From the NCBI RefSeq assembly GCF_018131105.1, contig NZ_JAFCJI010000001.1, positions 2,728,001 to 2,792,000 on the forward strand: a stretch of 64,000 bases of DNA, read 5' to 3'. The notes under the pieces are model-generated. The model had not been told where the DNA came from. It searched no databases and saw nothing but the letters and a program-made list of their open reading frames with translations. Position 1 is the stretch's first letter. Each line of letters begins with the position of its first letter. This DNA comes from Bradyrhizobium manausense. GTDB taxonomy: Bacteria; Pseudomonadota; Alphaproteobacteria; Rhizobiales; Xanthobacteraceae. This document shows, one piece after another, positions 28,357-37,311 of this stretch. Position numbers and translations under genes: made by a program.

Positions 28357-29619
28357 ATGCATGGGACCATCGAGAGCGCGAAGATCGACGCATTGCGCGA
28401 GCGCGCTTCCTCCCTGCCGCTGGAGCAATTCGATCCGGGCGACCCCGAACTGTTCAAGACCGATACGTTCTGGCCGTATTTCGACCGGCTGCGCCGCGAA
28501 GATCCCGTGCACTATTGCAAGGATTCGATGTTCGGACCGTATTGGTCGGTGACGCGTTACAACGACATCATGGAGATCGAGACCAACCATTCGGTGTTCT
28601 CCTCGGCCTCCTCGCTCGGCGGCATCACCATCCGCGACATCGATCCGGATCTGCGCCGCGAGAGTTTCATCTCGATGGACCCGCCCCGCCATGCCGCACA
28701 GCGCAAGACGGTGGCGCCGATGTTCACGCCGACGCATCTGGACAATCTCGCGCTCAACATCCGCAAGCGCTCGGCCGAGTGCCTGGACAATCTGCCACGC
28801 GGTGAGGTGTTCGACTGGGTCGACCAGGTCTCGATCGAGCTCACCACGCAGATGCTGGCGGTGCTGTTCGACTTCCCCTGGGAGGACCGCCGCAAGCTGA
28901 CGCGCTGGTCTGATATCGCCACCACCATTCCCGGTCCTGATGGACTCGTCGCCACCGACGAGGAACGAATGACCGAGCTAGGGGAATGTGCGGCCTACTT
29001 CTCGCGCCTCTGGAAGGAACGCGCCGAGCAGCCGCCGAAGAGCGACCTGCTCTCGATGATGGTTCACAGCGCGGCGACGCGCGACATGGATGCCAAGAAC
29101 TTCCTCGGGAATCTCGTCCTTTTGATCGTCGGCGGCAACGACACCACCCGCAACACGATGTCGGGATCAATCTACGCCTTGAGCCAGCATCCGGAGCAAT
29201 ATCGCAAGCTGCGCGAAAACCCCGCACTGCTCGACAGCTTTGTACCCGAGGTGATCCGCTGGCAGACGCCGCTGGCGCATATGCGTCGCACCGCGCTTTC
29301 AGATTTCGAGTTCCGCGGCAAGCAGATCAAGAAAGGTGACAAGGTCGTGATGTGGTACGTCTCGGGCAACCGCGACGAGGAGGCGATCGAGAAGCCTTAC
29401 GACTTCATCATCGACCGCGCCCGGCCGCGCACGCATCTTTCCTTCGGCTTCGGCATTCACCGCTGCGTCGGGTTGCGCCTTGCCGAGCTCCAGCTCAAGA
29501 TTATCTGGGAAGAGATCCTGAAACGGTTCGACCATATCGACGTGATGGGCGAGCCGAAGCGGGTGTATTCGAGCTTCGTGAAGGGTTTGGAAACGCTGCC
29601 GGTCAAGATTGCGGCGTGA
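28357..29619 (+). CDS. Cytochrome P450, CYP153-like (first of tandem pair)
   Basis: The 420-residue soluble P450 has the I-helix motif IVGGNDTTRN, the ExxR-type VPEVIRWQTPLAH, and the haem loop FGFGIHRCVG with axial C370. The long shared segments SIELTTQMLAVLFDFPWE and RRKLTRWSD match the CYP153 family, whose best-known members hydroxylate the terminal carbon of medium-chain alkanes, alcohols or fatty acids. The usual ferredoxin and ferredoxin reductase genes are not adjacent, so the electron donor must be encoded elsewhere. The start at 28357 follows GGGAGA. The second P450 follows 94 bases later. Confidence 0.93.
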   Translation: MHGTIESAKIDALRERASSLPLEQFDPGDPELFKTDTFWPYFDRLRREDPVHYCKDSMFGPYWSVTRYNDIMEIETNHSVFSSASSLGGITIRDIDPDLRRESFISMDPPRHAAQRKTVAPMFTPTHLDNLALNIRKRSAECLDNLPRGEVFDWVDQVSIELTTQMLAVLFDFPWEDRRKLTRWSDIATTIPGPDGLVATDEERMTELGECAAYFSRLWKERAEQPPKSDLLSMMVHSAATRDMDAKNFLGNLVLLIVGGNDTTRNTMSGSIYALSQHPEQYRKLRENPALLDSFVPEVIRWQTPLAHMRRTALSDFEFRGKQIKKGDKVVMWYVSGNRDEEAIEKPYDFIIDRARPRTHLSFGFGIHRCVGLRLAELQLKIIWEEILKRFDHIDVMGEPKRVYSSFVKGLETLPVKIAA

Positions 29620-29713
29620 CCTCTGAATTATAGTGTATAACATTGGCACTTGCGACGACGCCCCTCGCCTCGCCATCGCGACGGCGTGAACGAACACACT
29701 GGAGCGACTGCCC

Positions 29714-30988
29714 ATGAACATTCAGACCCCGGTCAAGGCCGACAAGGCCGAACGCATGCGGCGCGCGCGCGAGGAAGCCTATGCGACGCCGCTGAAGAAT
29801 TTTCATCCGGGCGCGCCCAGGCTGTTCCAGGACGACACGCTGTGGCCGTGGTTCGAGCGGCTGCGCAAGGAAGAGCCGGTGCATTATTGCACCAATGCGC
29901 CGATCGAGCCGTACTGGTCGGTGGTCAAATACAACGACATCATGCATGTCGACACCAATCACGGCATCTTTTCCTCGGACTCGACGCTCGGCGGCATCGC
30001 GATCCGCGACGTGCCGGAAGGTTACGACTGGCCGAGCTTCATCGCGATGGACCAGCCAAAGCACTCCTTACAGCGCAAGACCGTGTCGCCGATGTTCACG
30101 CCGACGCATCTGGACGAACTCGCCAAGCTGATCCGCCAGCGCTCGCAGACCGTGCTGGACAATCTTCCCCGCAACGAGACCTTCAACTTCGTCGAACGGG
30201 TCTCGATCGAGTTGACGACGCAGATGCTGGCGACGCTGTTCGACTTCCCCTGGGAGGAGCGGCGCAAGCTGACGCGCTGGTCCGACGTCTCGACCGCGCT
30301 GCCCAAGAGCGGCATCGTGTCCTCGGCCGAAGAGCGCCGCCGCGAGATGGACGAGTGCTACGCCTACATGTCGAAGCTGTGGAACGAGCGCGTCAACTCC
30401 GCGCCGCGCAACGATCTGCTGTCGCTGATGGCGCATAGCGACGCCACACGCTTCATGGACCCCGACAACCTCATGGGCAACATCATCCTGCTCATCGTCG
30501 GCGGCAACGACACCACGCGCAACACCATGACCGGCTCGGTGCTGGCGCTGAACGAGAACCCCGAGCAGTACGACAAGCTGCGCGCCAATCCTGACCTGAT
30601 CGACACCATGGTGCCCGAGGTGATCCGCTGGCAGACGCCGCTGGCACATATGCGGCGCACGGCACTTCAGGATACCGAGATCGGCGGCAAGCACATCAAG
30701 AAGGGCGACCGCGTGGTGATGTGGTACGTCTCGGGCAACCGCGACGAGGAGATGATCGAAAGGCCGAACGAGTTCATCATCGACCGTGCCCGGCCGCGCA
30801 CGCATCTTTCCTTCGGTTTCGGCATCCACCGTTGCGTCGGCATGCGGCTTGCCGAGTTGCAGCTCCGGATCGTCTGGGAGGAGATGCTGAAGCGGTTCGA
30901 CCGCATCGAGGTCGTCGGCGAGCCGAAGCGGATCTATTCCAGCTTCATCAAGGGATATGAGACGCTGCCGGTGAGGATTCCGGGGTAG
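29714..30988 (+). CDS. Cytochrome P450, CYP153-like (second of tandem pair)
   Basis: The 424-residue product is very similar to its left neighbour and shares every P450 landmark: IVGGNDTTRN, the ExxR region VPEVIRWQTPLAH, and FGFGIHRCVG with C374. Both keep SIELTTQMLATLFDFPWE. The pair arose by tandem duplication, but many positions differ across the substrate-recognition regions, so they may handle different chain lengths. The gap before it has a TATAAC-like element at about 29,636, so it may have its own promoter. A family B repeat ends the unit. Confidence 0.93.
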   Translation: MNIQTPVKADKAERMRRAREEAYATPLKNFHPGAPRLFQDDTLWPWFERLRKEEPVHYCTNAPIEPYWSVVKYNDIMHVDTNHGIFSSDSTLGGIAIRDVPEGYDWPSFIAMDQPKHSLQRKTVSPMFTPTHLDELAKLIRQRSQTVLDNLPRNETFNFVERVSIELTTQMLATLFDFPWEERRKLTRWSDVSTALPKSGIVSSAEERRREMDECYAYMSKLWNERVNSAPRNDLLSLMAHSDATRFMDPDNLMGNIILLIVGGNDTTRNTMTGSVLALNENPEQYDKLRANPDLIDTMVPEVIRWQTPLAHMRRTALQDTEIGGKHIKKGDRVVMWYVSGNRDEEMIERPNEFIIDRARPRTHLSFGFGIHRCVGMRLAELQLRIVWEEMLKRFDRIEVVGEPKRIYSSFIKGYETLPVRIPG

Positions 30989-30999
30989 GCTCTATCCTC

Positions 31000-31086
31000 C
31001 GTCATTGCGAGGAGCCCTTGCGACGATGCAATCCAGACTGTCTCCACTGGGGGATTCCGGATTGCTACGCTACGCTCGCCATGATG
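31000..31086. repeat. Palindromic intergenic repeat, family B (degenerate copy)
   Basis: The element starts GTCATTGCGAGGAGCCC, contains GCAATCCAGACTGTC, and ends with CGCTCGCCATGATGG. It matches family B copies at 35374-35465 and 57583-57669 but with a decayed right arm. It lies 11 bases after the second P450 stop and before the convergent LysR gene. Confidence 0.8.
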
Positions 31087-31172
31087 GATCCCAGCTATAA
31101 AATTTCGGCATGACAGGTCGCGCCAGATGCGAAGACAACACGGCGCCTGACTGTTCTACGACACGACCGCAT

Positions 31173-32093
31173 CTAACTCAATTTGATGTCCCACACGCCT
31201 TCCCGACGGCAGGCGGCGACCTCGTCGCGCAGGAGCGCGGTGACAGCCAGCGAGGCCGTCGAGGCCGGGCGGTCGATCGGAGAAGCAAAAATGAGCTCGC
31301 GCGTCATCGGCTTGGAGACGACAGCGGTTTCCAGCCGCCCGTCGGCAACCTCGCTGTGGACGGACGATGGCGGCAGCAGCGCGAAGCCGAGGCCTTCCTC
31401 GACCAGGCTCGTCAGCACGCGGAACGAATCCGCTTCCAGCTGGACGTTGAGCTTGATCTTGCGCTGCGCGGCCGCGTGCTCGATCAGCGCGCGGAGACCG
31501 TGGGAATGACTGGGCAGCACCAGTTGCTGCCGCAGCAGCCAGCCGATATCGACGGTCTTCTTGCGCGCCAGACCGCAGCCGCGCGGGCCGACCGCGACGA
31601 TGTTGTCGCGGCCGAGGCTCTGCACATTGAGATGCAGATCGGCCGAGCGGCCATAGAGAATGGCGAGATCCATCTCGCCGCGATGCAGCCATTCGACGAT
31701 GTGGCCGCTGTAGCTCTCGACGATGCGCAGCGAGATACCGGGATATTTTTCGACGCAGCGCCGCGCGAAACGCGCCGACAACACGCAGCTCACGGTCGGA
31801 ACCAGGCCAAGCACGACCTGGCCCGACGGAGGCCCCTTGGCCGACTGGATGTCGTCGCGGATCTGGTCAAGTTGCCGCACGATGCCGGAGGTGCGCGCCA
31901 GCAGCAGGTGCCCGGCTTCGGTCAGCACCATGCCGCGGCCATTGCGGGTGAACAGTTCCGCGCGCAGCTCGTGCTCCAGCAGCTTGATCTGCCTGGAGAG
32001 CGCCGGTTGCGCCACGCGCAACGTGTCGGAGGCCTTGCTCAGACTGCCGAGCTCCGCCACGCAACTGAAGGTCCTGAGCTGCCGGAAATCCAT
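31173..32093 (-). CDS. LysR-family transcriptional regulator
   Basis: The 306-residue product has an N-terminal winged helix-turn-helix (residues 1-60, FRQLRTFSCVAELGSLSKAS then AQPALSRQIKLLEHEL) and a periplasmic-binding-like effector domain with two lobes. Met at 32093 begins the usual MDFRQLR start; three extra residues from 32102 are possible. It is divergent from the acyl-CoA dehydrogenase gene, and a CTAT-N11-ATAG operator sits between them, so it most likely activates that operon and represses itself. The family inducer is typically a pathway intermediate; here it is unknown. Confidence 0.93.
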   Translation of the reverse strand: MDFRQLRTFSCVAELGSLSKASDTLRVAQPALSRQIKLLEHELRAELFTRNGRGMVLTEAGHLLLARTSGIVRQLDQIRDDIQSAKGPPSGQVVLGLVPTVSCVLSARFARRCVEKYPGISLRIVESYSGHIVEWLHRGEMDLAILYGRSADLHLNVQSLGRDNIVAVGPRGCGLARKKTVDIGWLLRQQLVLPSHSHGLRALIEHAAAQRKIKLNVQLEADSFRVLTSLVEEGLGFALLPPSSVHSEVADGRLETAVVSKPMTRELIFASPIDRPASTASLAVTALLRDEVAACRREGVWDIKLS

Positions 32094-32124
32094 GCTTGCC
32101 AATCCTGGAAGGCTACTTCATACG

Positions 32125-32143
32125 CTATAGCAAATGAGCATAG
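32125..32143. promoter_or_regulatory. LysR-type operator (CTAT-N11-ATAG)
   Basis: The sequence CTAT-AGCAAATGAGC-ATAG is an exact T-N11-A type dyad, the classic binding site of LysR regulators. It lies 31 bases upstream of the LysR start and 75 bases upstream of the divergent acyl-CoA dehydrogenase, in the only intergenic gap of this cluster. Confidence 0.7.
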
Positions 32144-32218
32144 GGGGCTGGCGATGTTTTCACAACGCCAGAGGATCGGCCGGCGTTATCTTAACTGCCG
32201 CTCAATACGGGAAACGCC

Positions 32219-33388
32219 ATGAGTGAAGAACACCACACCGAAGACTACGCCGACATCCGCGAAGCCGTCGCAAAGCTCTGCGCGCAGTTTCCCGGCGAAT
32301 ACTGGCGCAAGCTCGATCGCGAGATGGCCTACCCCAAGGCGTTCGTCGATGCGTTGACGCAGGCCGGCTATCTCTCGGTGCTGATCCCCGAGGAATATAG
32401 CGGCGCGGGCCTGAAGCTGTCCGCGGCGGCCGCGATCCTCGAAGAGATCCAGCGCGCGGGGTGCAACGGCGGCGGCTGCCACGCCCAGATGTACACGATG
32501 GGTACAGTGCTACGGCACGGCAATTCCGAGCAGAAGGCAAAATATCTGCCGAAGATCGCGAGCGGCGAATTGCGGCTGCAGGCGTTCGGCGTCACCGAGC
32601 CGACCAGCGGCACCGACACGTCTTCGCTGAAGACCTTTGCGCGCAAGGAAGGCAACGACAGCTACATCGTCAACGGCCAGAAGATCTGGACCAGCCGCGC
32701 CGAGCATTCCGACCTGATGGTGCTGCTGGCGCGCACCACGCCGAAGGAGCAGGCGAAGAAGCGCACGGATGGCTTGTCGGTGTTCATCGTCGACATGCGG
32801 GAAGCCAAGAACAATGGCCTCGAGATCCGCCCGATCCGCACCATGATGAACCACGCCACCACAGAGGTGTTCTTTACCGATATGAAGGTGCCGGCGGAGA
32901 ACCTGATCGGCGAGGAGGGCAAGGGCTTCCGCTACATCCTCTCCGGCATGAATGCCGAGCGCATCCTGATCGCCGCCGAATGCGTCGGCGACGCCAAGTG
33001 GTTCATCGCCAAGGCCACCAACTACGCCAAGGAGCGCGCCGTGTTCGGCCGTCCCATCGGCCAGAACCAGGGCATTCAGTTCCCGATCGCCAAGGCCTAT
33101 GCCTCGATGCGCGCGGCTGAGCTGATGGTGAAGGAAGCCACCCGCAAATACGAAGCGGGGCTCGACTGCGGCGCGGAGGCCAACATGGCCAAGATGCTGG
33201 CCGCCGATGCATCCTGGGAAGCGGCGAACGCCTGCATCCAGACCCACGGCGGCTTCGGCTTCGCCGAGGAATACGACGTCGAGCGTAAATTCCGCGAGAC
33301 GCGGCTGTATCAGGTGGCGCCGATCTCGACCAACCTGGTGCTCTCCTTCGTCGCCGAGCACGTGCTCGGCATGCCCCGCTCGTACTGA
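32219..33388 (+). CDS. Acyl-CoA dehydrogenase family protein
   Basis: The 389-residue product has the FAD-dependent acyl-CoA dehydrogenase fold: the helical N-terminal domain, a beta domain with FGVTEPTSGTDTSSLKT and IVNGQKIWTS, and a C-terminal helical domain with YAKERAVFGRPIGQNQGIQFPIA and IQTHGGFGFAEEYDVER. The usual catalytic Glu in the C-terminal region is not obvious by eye. As the first gene of an operon with a CoA-transferase and a hydratase, it probably introduces a double bond into the CoA ester formed by the transferase. It is divergent from the LysR gene. Confidence 0.9.
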   Translation: MSEEHHTEDYADIREAVAKLCAQFPGEYWRKLDREMAYPKAFVDALTQAGYLSVLIPEEYSGAGLKLSAAAAILEEIQRAGCNGGGCHAQMYTMGTVLRHGNSEQKAKYLPKIASGELRLQAFGVTEPTSGTDTSSLKTFARKEGNDSYIVNGQKIWTSRAEHSDLMVLLARTTPKEQAKKRTDGLSVFIVDMREAKNNGLEIRPIRTMMNHATTEVFFTDMKVPAENLIGEEGKGFRYILSGMNAERILIAAECVGDAKWFIAKATNYAKERAVFGRPIGQNQGIQFPIAKAYASMRAAELMVKEATRKYEAGLDCGAEANMAKMLAADASWEAANACIQTHGGFGFAEEYDVERKFRETRLYQVAPISTNLVLSFVAEHVLGMPRSY

Positions 33389-33398
33389 GGCAGCCATC

Positions 33399-34514
33399 AT
33401 GGGAGCACTTGACGGGATCAGGGTGATTGCGGTCGAGCAGGCGGTGGCGGCGCCGTTCTGCACCTCGCGGCTGGCGGATGCGGGCGCGGAAGTCATCAAG
33501 ATCGAACGGCCCGAAGGCGATTTCGCCCGCGGCTATGACGCCGCGGCCAAGGGCCAGAGCAGCTATTTCGTCTGGCTCAACCGCGGCAAGCAATCCGCGG
33601 TGGTCGACCTCGCCACCAAGGAGGGCCGCACGGAACTGGAGAAGCTGATCGCTGGCGCCGACGTGCTGGTGCAGAACCTCAAGCCGGGCTCGATGGACAA
33701 GCTCGGCTTCTCGCGCGAGCGGCTGCTCAAGGACTATCCGAAACTGATCTCGTGCACGATCACCGGCTATGGCGACGAAGGACCCTACGCCCATCGCAAG
33801 GCCTATGATCTGCTGATCCAGGCCGAGAGCGGGCTTGCCTCGATCACCGGCAATCCCGATGGCGCCTCGCGCGTCGGCATGTCGATCGTCGACGTCGCGA
33901 CCGGCGCCACCGCGCACGCGGCGATTCTGGAGGCCCTGATCGCGCGCGGCCGCACCGGCAAGGGCGCCGACATCCGCATCTCCATGTTCGACGTGATGGC
34001 GGACTGGTGCACCGTGCCGCTGCTCAACGCCGAGGCCGGCAATCCGCCGAAGCGGATGGGGCTGCGCCACCCCTCGATCGCGCCCTATGGCGTGTTCACC
34101 TCGAAGGACGGCAAGGACATCCTGATCTCGATCCAGAGCGAGCGCGAGTGGAAGACGCTCTGCGCGGCGGTGCTGGACCGGCCTGATCTGCCCGCCGATC
34201 CCCGCGTCGCCAACATGGTGGAGCGCGTGCGCAACCGCGATTTCACCGACACAACGGTGGCAGACATCTTCGGCGGGATGACGCGCGACGAGCTGCTGAA
34301 GCGGCTTTCCGATGCCGACATTGCCTTCGCCGAGGTCAACAGCATGACCGACCTCACCAAGCATCCGCATCTGCGGCGCATCGAAGTGGACACGCCGAAC
34401 GGCCGCGTCAGCTATCCCGCGCCGGCGCCGATCGTCGTCGGCGAGACCCGCTTCTATGGCGCCGTGCCCGCCATCGGCGAAAATCCCAAGAAGTGGCAGA
34501 GCGAGGCGTCATGA
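33399..34514 (+). CDS. CaiB/BaiF family (class III) CoA-transferase
   Basis: The 371-residue product matches class III CoA-transferases: LDGIRVIAVEQAVAAPFCTSRLADAGAEVIKIE at the N-terminus, the NLKPGSMDKLGF segment with the expected catalytic Asp nearby (YDLLIQAESGL), and the GKGADIRISMFD motif. These enzymes swap CoA between carboxylic acids, e.g. succinyl-CoA to an organic acid. ATG at 33399 lies 10 bases after the dehydrogenase stop, and the stop overlaps the hydratase start by ATGA, so all three are co-translated. Confidence 0.93.
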   Translation: MGALDGIRVIAVEQAVAAPFCTSRLADAGAEVIKIERPEGDFARGYDAAAKGQSSYFVWLNRGKQSAVVDLATKEGRTELEKLIAGADVLVQNLKPGSMDKLGFSRERLLKDYPKLISCTITGYGDEGPYAHRKAYDLLIQAESGLASITGNPDGASRVGMSIVDVATGATAHAAILEALIARGRTGKGADIRISMFDVMADWCTVPLLNAEAGNPPKRMGLRHPSIAPYGVFTSKDGKDILISIQSEREWKTLCAAVLDRPDLPADPRVANMVERVRNRDFTDTTVADIFGGMTRDELLKRLSDADIAFAEVNSMTDLTKHPHLRRIEVDTPNGRVSYPAPAPIVVGETRFYGAVPAIGENPKKWQSEAS

Positions 34515-35362
34515 CCGAGAAGCTCGACATCGATCATTTGCGGCAATGGATCGGCCGCAGCACGGAAGCCACCGACATCGTCACCGCGCAGCTTGTCATG
34601 GGCCTGCGCGCAACGCTATTCCAGGAGGTCGGCGAACCCGGAAAGGGCGATGCCGCGCCGTTCACGGTGCATTGGTGCCTGGCGCAGCCGGTGTTTCCGA
34701 TGTCGATGCTCGGCCCCGACGGCCATCCCACCCGCGGCGGCTTCCTGCCGCCGGTGCCGCTGCCGCGCCGGATGTGGGCCGGCGGCGAGATCGAGTTCCT
34801 GCAGCCGCTGCAGGTCGGCGATGAATCGACCCGGAGCTCCCGCATTGCCGACGTGCAGATCAAGACCGGCTCGACCGGCACGCTGTGCTTCGTCTCGGTG
34901 GAGCACAGCATCTCCTCGCCGCGCGGCACGGCTATCCGCGAGCGGCAGGACATCGTCTATCGCGAGATGACGAGCAGCGCGCCGGCGACGGCCAAGGCTC
35001 CGCCTCCGCCGCCGAAAGCGCAGCATCGCGAGACTCACGTATCCGATCCGGTGCTGCTGTTCCGTTACTCGGCGCTGACCTTCAACGGCCACCGCATCCA
35101 CTACGACCGCGACTACGTCACCAAGGTCGAGGGCTATCCGGGCCTGATCTTCCACGGCCCGCTGCAGGCGGCGTTCATCATCGAGATGGCGGCGAAGCTC
35201 CACGGCGGCAAGGCGCCGAAGAAGTTCACCTATCGCGGCGTGCAGCCGCTGTTCGAGGGCACTGAGTTTTCCATCAACGCGAACCAGACTGATGCGGGTA
35301 TGGAGCTGTGGACCGCGAATGCGGAAGGGCAGCCGACGATGAAGGGCACGGCGGTGTGGTGA
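34511..35362 (+). CDS. MaoC-like/FAS1-type hydratase (mesaconyl-C4-CoA hydratase-like)
   Basis: The 283-residue product has two hotdog folds. The N-terminal half (about 1-150) contains WCLAQPVFPMSMLGPDGHPT and GGEIEFLQPLQVGD. The C-terminal MaoC half has LFRYSALTFNGHRIHYDRDYV and FHGPLQAAFI, where Asp and His of the hydratase site would lie. It resembles the hydratases acting on mesaconyl-C4-CoA or 3-methylfumaryl-CoA. The ATG overlaps the CoA-transferase stop (ATGA). The pairing of transferase and hydratase suggests a pathway for a C5 or similar dicarboxylic acid (inference). Confidence 0.85.
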   Translation: MTEKLDIDHLRQWIGRSTEATDIVTAQLVMGLRATLFQEVGEPGKGDAAPFTVHWCLAQPVFPMSMLGPDGHPTRGGFLPPVPLPRRMWAGGEIEFLQPLQVGDESTRSSRIADVQIKTGSTGTLCFVSVEHSISSPRGTAIRERQDIVYREMTSSAPATAKAPPPPPKAQHRETHVSDPVLLFRYSALTFNGHRIHYDRDYVTKVEGYPGLIFHGPLQAAFIIEMAAKLHGGKAPKKFTYRGVQPLFEGTEFSINANQTDAGMELWTANAEGQPTMKGTAVW

Positions 35363-35373
35363 GGCTTTCTCCT

Positions 35374-35465
35374 CGTCATTGCGAGGAGCGAAACGACGAA
35401 GCAATCCAGACTGTCACCGCGGCCGCACTCTGGATTGGATTGCTTCGCTTCGCTCGCAATGACGG
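35374..35465. repeat. Palindromic intergenic repeat, family B
   Basis: The left arm CGTCATTGCGAGGAGCGAAA with GACGAAGCAATCCAGACTGTC is mirrored by GGATTGCTTCGCTTCGCTCGCAATGACG on the right. It falls between the hydratase and benzoylformate decarboxylase genes. It may separate the downstream gene from the operon. Confidence 0.9.
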
Positions 35466-35508
35466 GCGGCGTTGGTAGCGCGACAATAAACAACGGGGAC
35501 GGAAACCA

Positions 35509-37131
35509 ATGTCCAAGAACGGCAAGACCGGCAGCAAGTCCGTCACCGTCAAGCAGGCGACGCTCGACCTGCTGCGCGCCTTCGGCATCAAGAAGGTGTT
35601 CGGCAATCCTGGTTCGACCGAGCTGCCGTTCCTGAGCGACTGGCCTGACGACATCGACTATGTGCTGGCGCTGCAGGAAGCCTCCGCCGTCGGCATGGCC
35701 GATGGCTACGCGCAGGCGACGCGCAATGCCGGCTTCGTCAACCTGCACTCGGCGGCCGGCGTCGGCAATGCGCTCGGCAACATCTACACCGCGCACCGCA
35801 ACCAGACGCCGCTGGTGATCACCGCCGGCCAGCAGGCGCGCTCGATCCTGCCGCTGCAGGCGTTCCTTTATGCCGAACGTGCCTCCGAATTTCCACGGCC
35901 TTACGTGAAGTACAGCGTCGAGCCGGCGCGGCCCGAGGACGTGCCGGCCGCCATCGCGCGCGCCTATTACACCGCGATGCAGCCGCCATGCGGGCCGACC
36001 TTCGTCTCGATCCCGATCGACGACTGGGCCCATGCCTGCGCACCCGTCGAAGCGCGCAAGGTCAGCCGCGAGATCGGTCCAGAACCCGACGCAATGAAAG
36101 CACTGGTCGCCGCACTCGGTTCCGCAAAGCACCCTGCCCTCGTCGTCGGCCCCGGCGTCGATCGTGCCGGCGCGGTCGACCTGATGGTGCGCGTCGCCGA
36201 GAAGGCGAAGGCCAGCGTCTGGGTCAGCCCGTTTTCGGCGCGCTGCTCGTTCCCCGAGCGTCACCCGCAATTCGCGGGCTTCCTGCATGCCTCGCCCGCG
36301 CAACTGTCCGACGCGCTGCGCGAGCACGACCTCGTCGTCGTCGTCGGCGCACCGGTGTTCACCTTCCACGTCGAGGGCCATGCCGCAATCTTCGACGGCG
36401 GCGCGACGATCTTCCAGATCACCGACGATCCTGACGCCGCGGCGGTGCCCCCCGTCGGCACCAGCATCATTGCGACGATGAAGCCGGCGCTGAGCCAACT
36501 GCTCGACATGCTGCCGGAGAGCAAGCGCGCCACGCCGAAAGGCCGCACGCTGCCGCCGGCGCCGCAAGCCGCCGATCCGCTGCCGGTCGAATTCCTGCTG
36601 CACTCGCTGTCGCAGGCCATGCCTGAAGGCGCCTCGCTGGTCGAGGAAGTGCCCTCGCACCGTCCGGCGATGCAGAAATTCATGCCGATGCGCGGGCAGG
36701 ATAGTTTCTACACCATGGCGAGCGGCGGCCTCGGCTATTCGCTGCCCGCCGCGGTCGGCATGGCGCTCGGCAAGCCGACGCAACGTACGGTCTGCCTGAT
36801 CGGTGACGGCTCGGCGATGTATTCGATCCAGGCGCTGTGGACCGCCGCACAACGCAAGCTGCCGCTGACCATCGTCGTCATCAACAATTCCGGCTACGGC
36901 GCGATGCGTTCATTCAGCCAGGTGATGCAGGTGCGCAACGTGCCGGGGCTCGAGCTGCCGGGGATCGACTTCGTGAAGCTCGCCGAAGGGATGGGCTGCC
37001 ACGCGGTCCGCGTGAGCAAGGCCGCGGAGCTCGGCGAGGCGCTCAAGCGCGGCATGGCGTTTGAGGGTACGAGCCTCGTCGAGGTGATCGTGGATTCGGC
37101 GGTGCCGGTGCTGTACGGGCAGAAGCATTGA
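35509..37131 (+). CDS. mdlC: Benzoylformate decarboxylase
   Basis: The 540-residue ThDP enzyme matches benzoylformate decarboxylase at its characteristic sites: S36 in FGNPGSTELPFL, catalytic E57 in LALQEASAVGMADGYA, H80 in NLHSAAGVGNA, and H287 in GAPVFTFHVEG, the counterparts of Ser26, Glu47, His70 and His281 in the Pseudomonas enzyme. The cofactor motif starts at G432 (GDGSAMYS). It converts benzoylformate to benzaldehyde and CO2. No mandelate genes are adjacent, so the substrate could be another aromatic 2-oxoacid. It follows the acyl-CoA operon on the same strand, past a repeat. Confidence 0.9.
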   Translation: MSKNGKTGSKSVTVKQATLDLLRAFGIKKVFGNPGSTELPFLSDWPDDIDYVLALQEASAVGMADGYAQATRNAGFVNLHSAAGVGNALGNIYTAHRNQTPLVITAGQQARSILPLQAFLYAERASEFPRPYVKYSVEPARPEDVPAAIARAYYTAMQPPCGPTFVSIPIDDWAHACAPVEARKVSREIGPEPDAMKALVAALGSAKHPALVVGPGVDRAGAVDLMVRVAEKAKASVWVSPFSARCSFPERHPQFAGFLHASPAQLSDALREHDLVVVVGAPVFTFHVEGHAAIFDGGATIFQITDDPDAAAVPPVGTSIIATMKPALSQLLDMLPESKRATPKGRTLPPAPQAADPLPVEFLLHSLSQAMPEGASLVEEVPSHRPAMQKFMPMRGQDSFYTMASGGLGYSLPAAVGMALGKPTQRTVCLIGDGSAMYSIQALWTAAQRKLPLTIVVINNSGYGAMRSFSQVMQVRNVPGLELPGIDFVKLAEGMGCHAVRVSKAAELGEALKRGMAFEGTSLVEVIVDSAVPVLYGQKH

Positions 37132-37134
37132 CGT

Positions 37135-37266
37135 CGTCGTCCCGGCGAAGGCCGGGACCCATACCGCGTGATCTGTCGACGATGTGACGGTATCAGTACC
37201 GAATAACTACCGGTCTTCGCCAAACTTTAGCCTGTGGTTATGGGTTCCGGCCTTCGCCGGGACGAC
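37135..37266. repeat. Palindromic intergenic repeat, family C
   Basis: The element begins GTCGTCCCGGCGAAGGCCGGG and ends CCGGCCTTCGCCGGGACGAC, with TATGGGTTCC near the right end. It closely matches the copies at 14748 and 63206. It sits between two convergent genes, so it may end both transcripts. Confidence 0.9.
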
Positions 37267-37311
37267 AGCGAGTGTTTGGCGCAAGCGTGCCTCAAGCCTA
37301 CAGACCCTCCC

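Noticed and set aside
28357..30988. One P450 gene split by a frameshift
   Set aside because: Both frames are complete P450s with their own start, I-helix and haem loop, so they are tandem paralogues.
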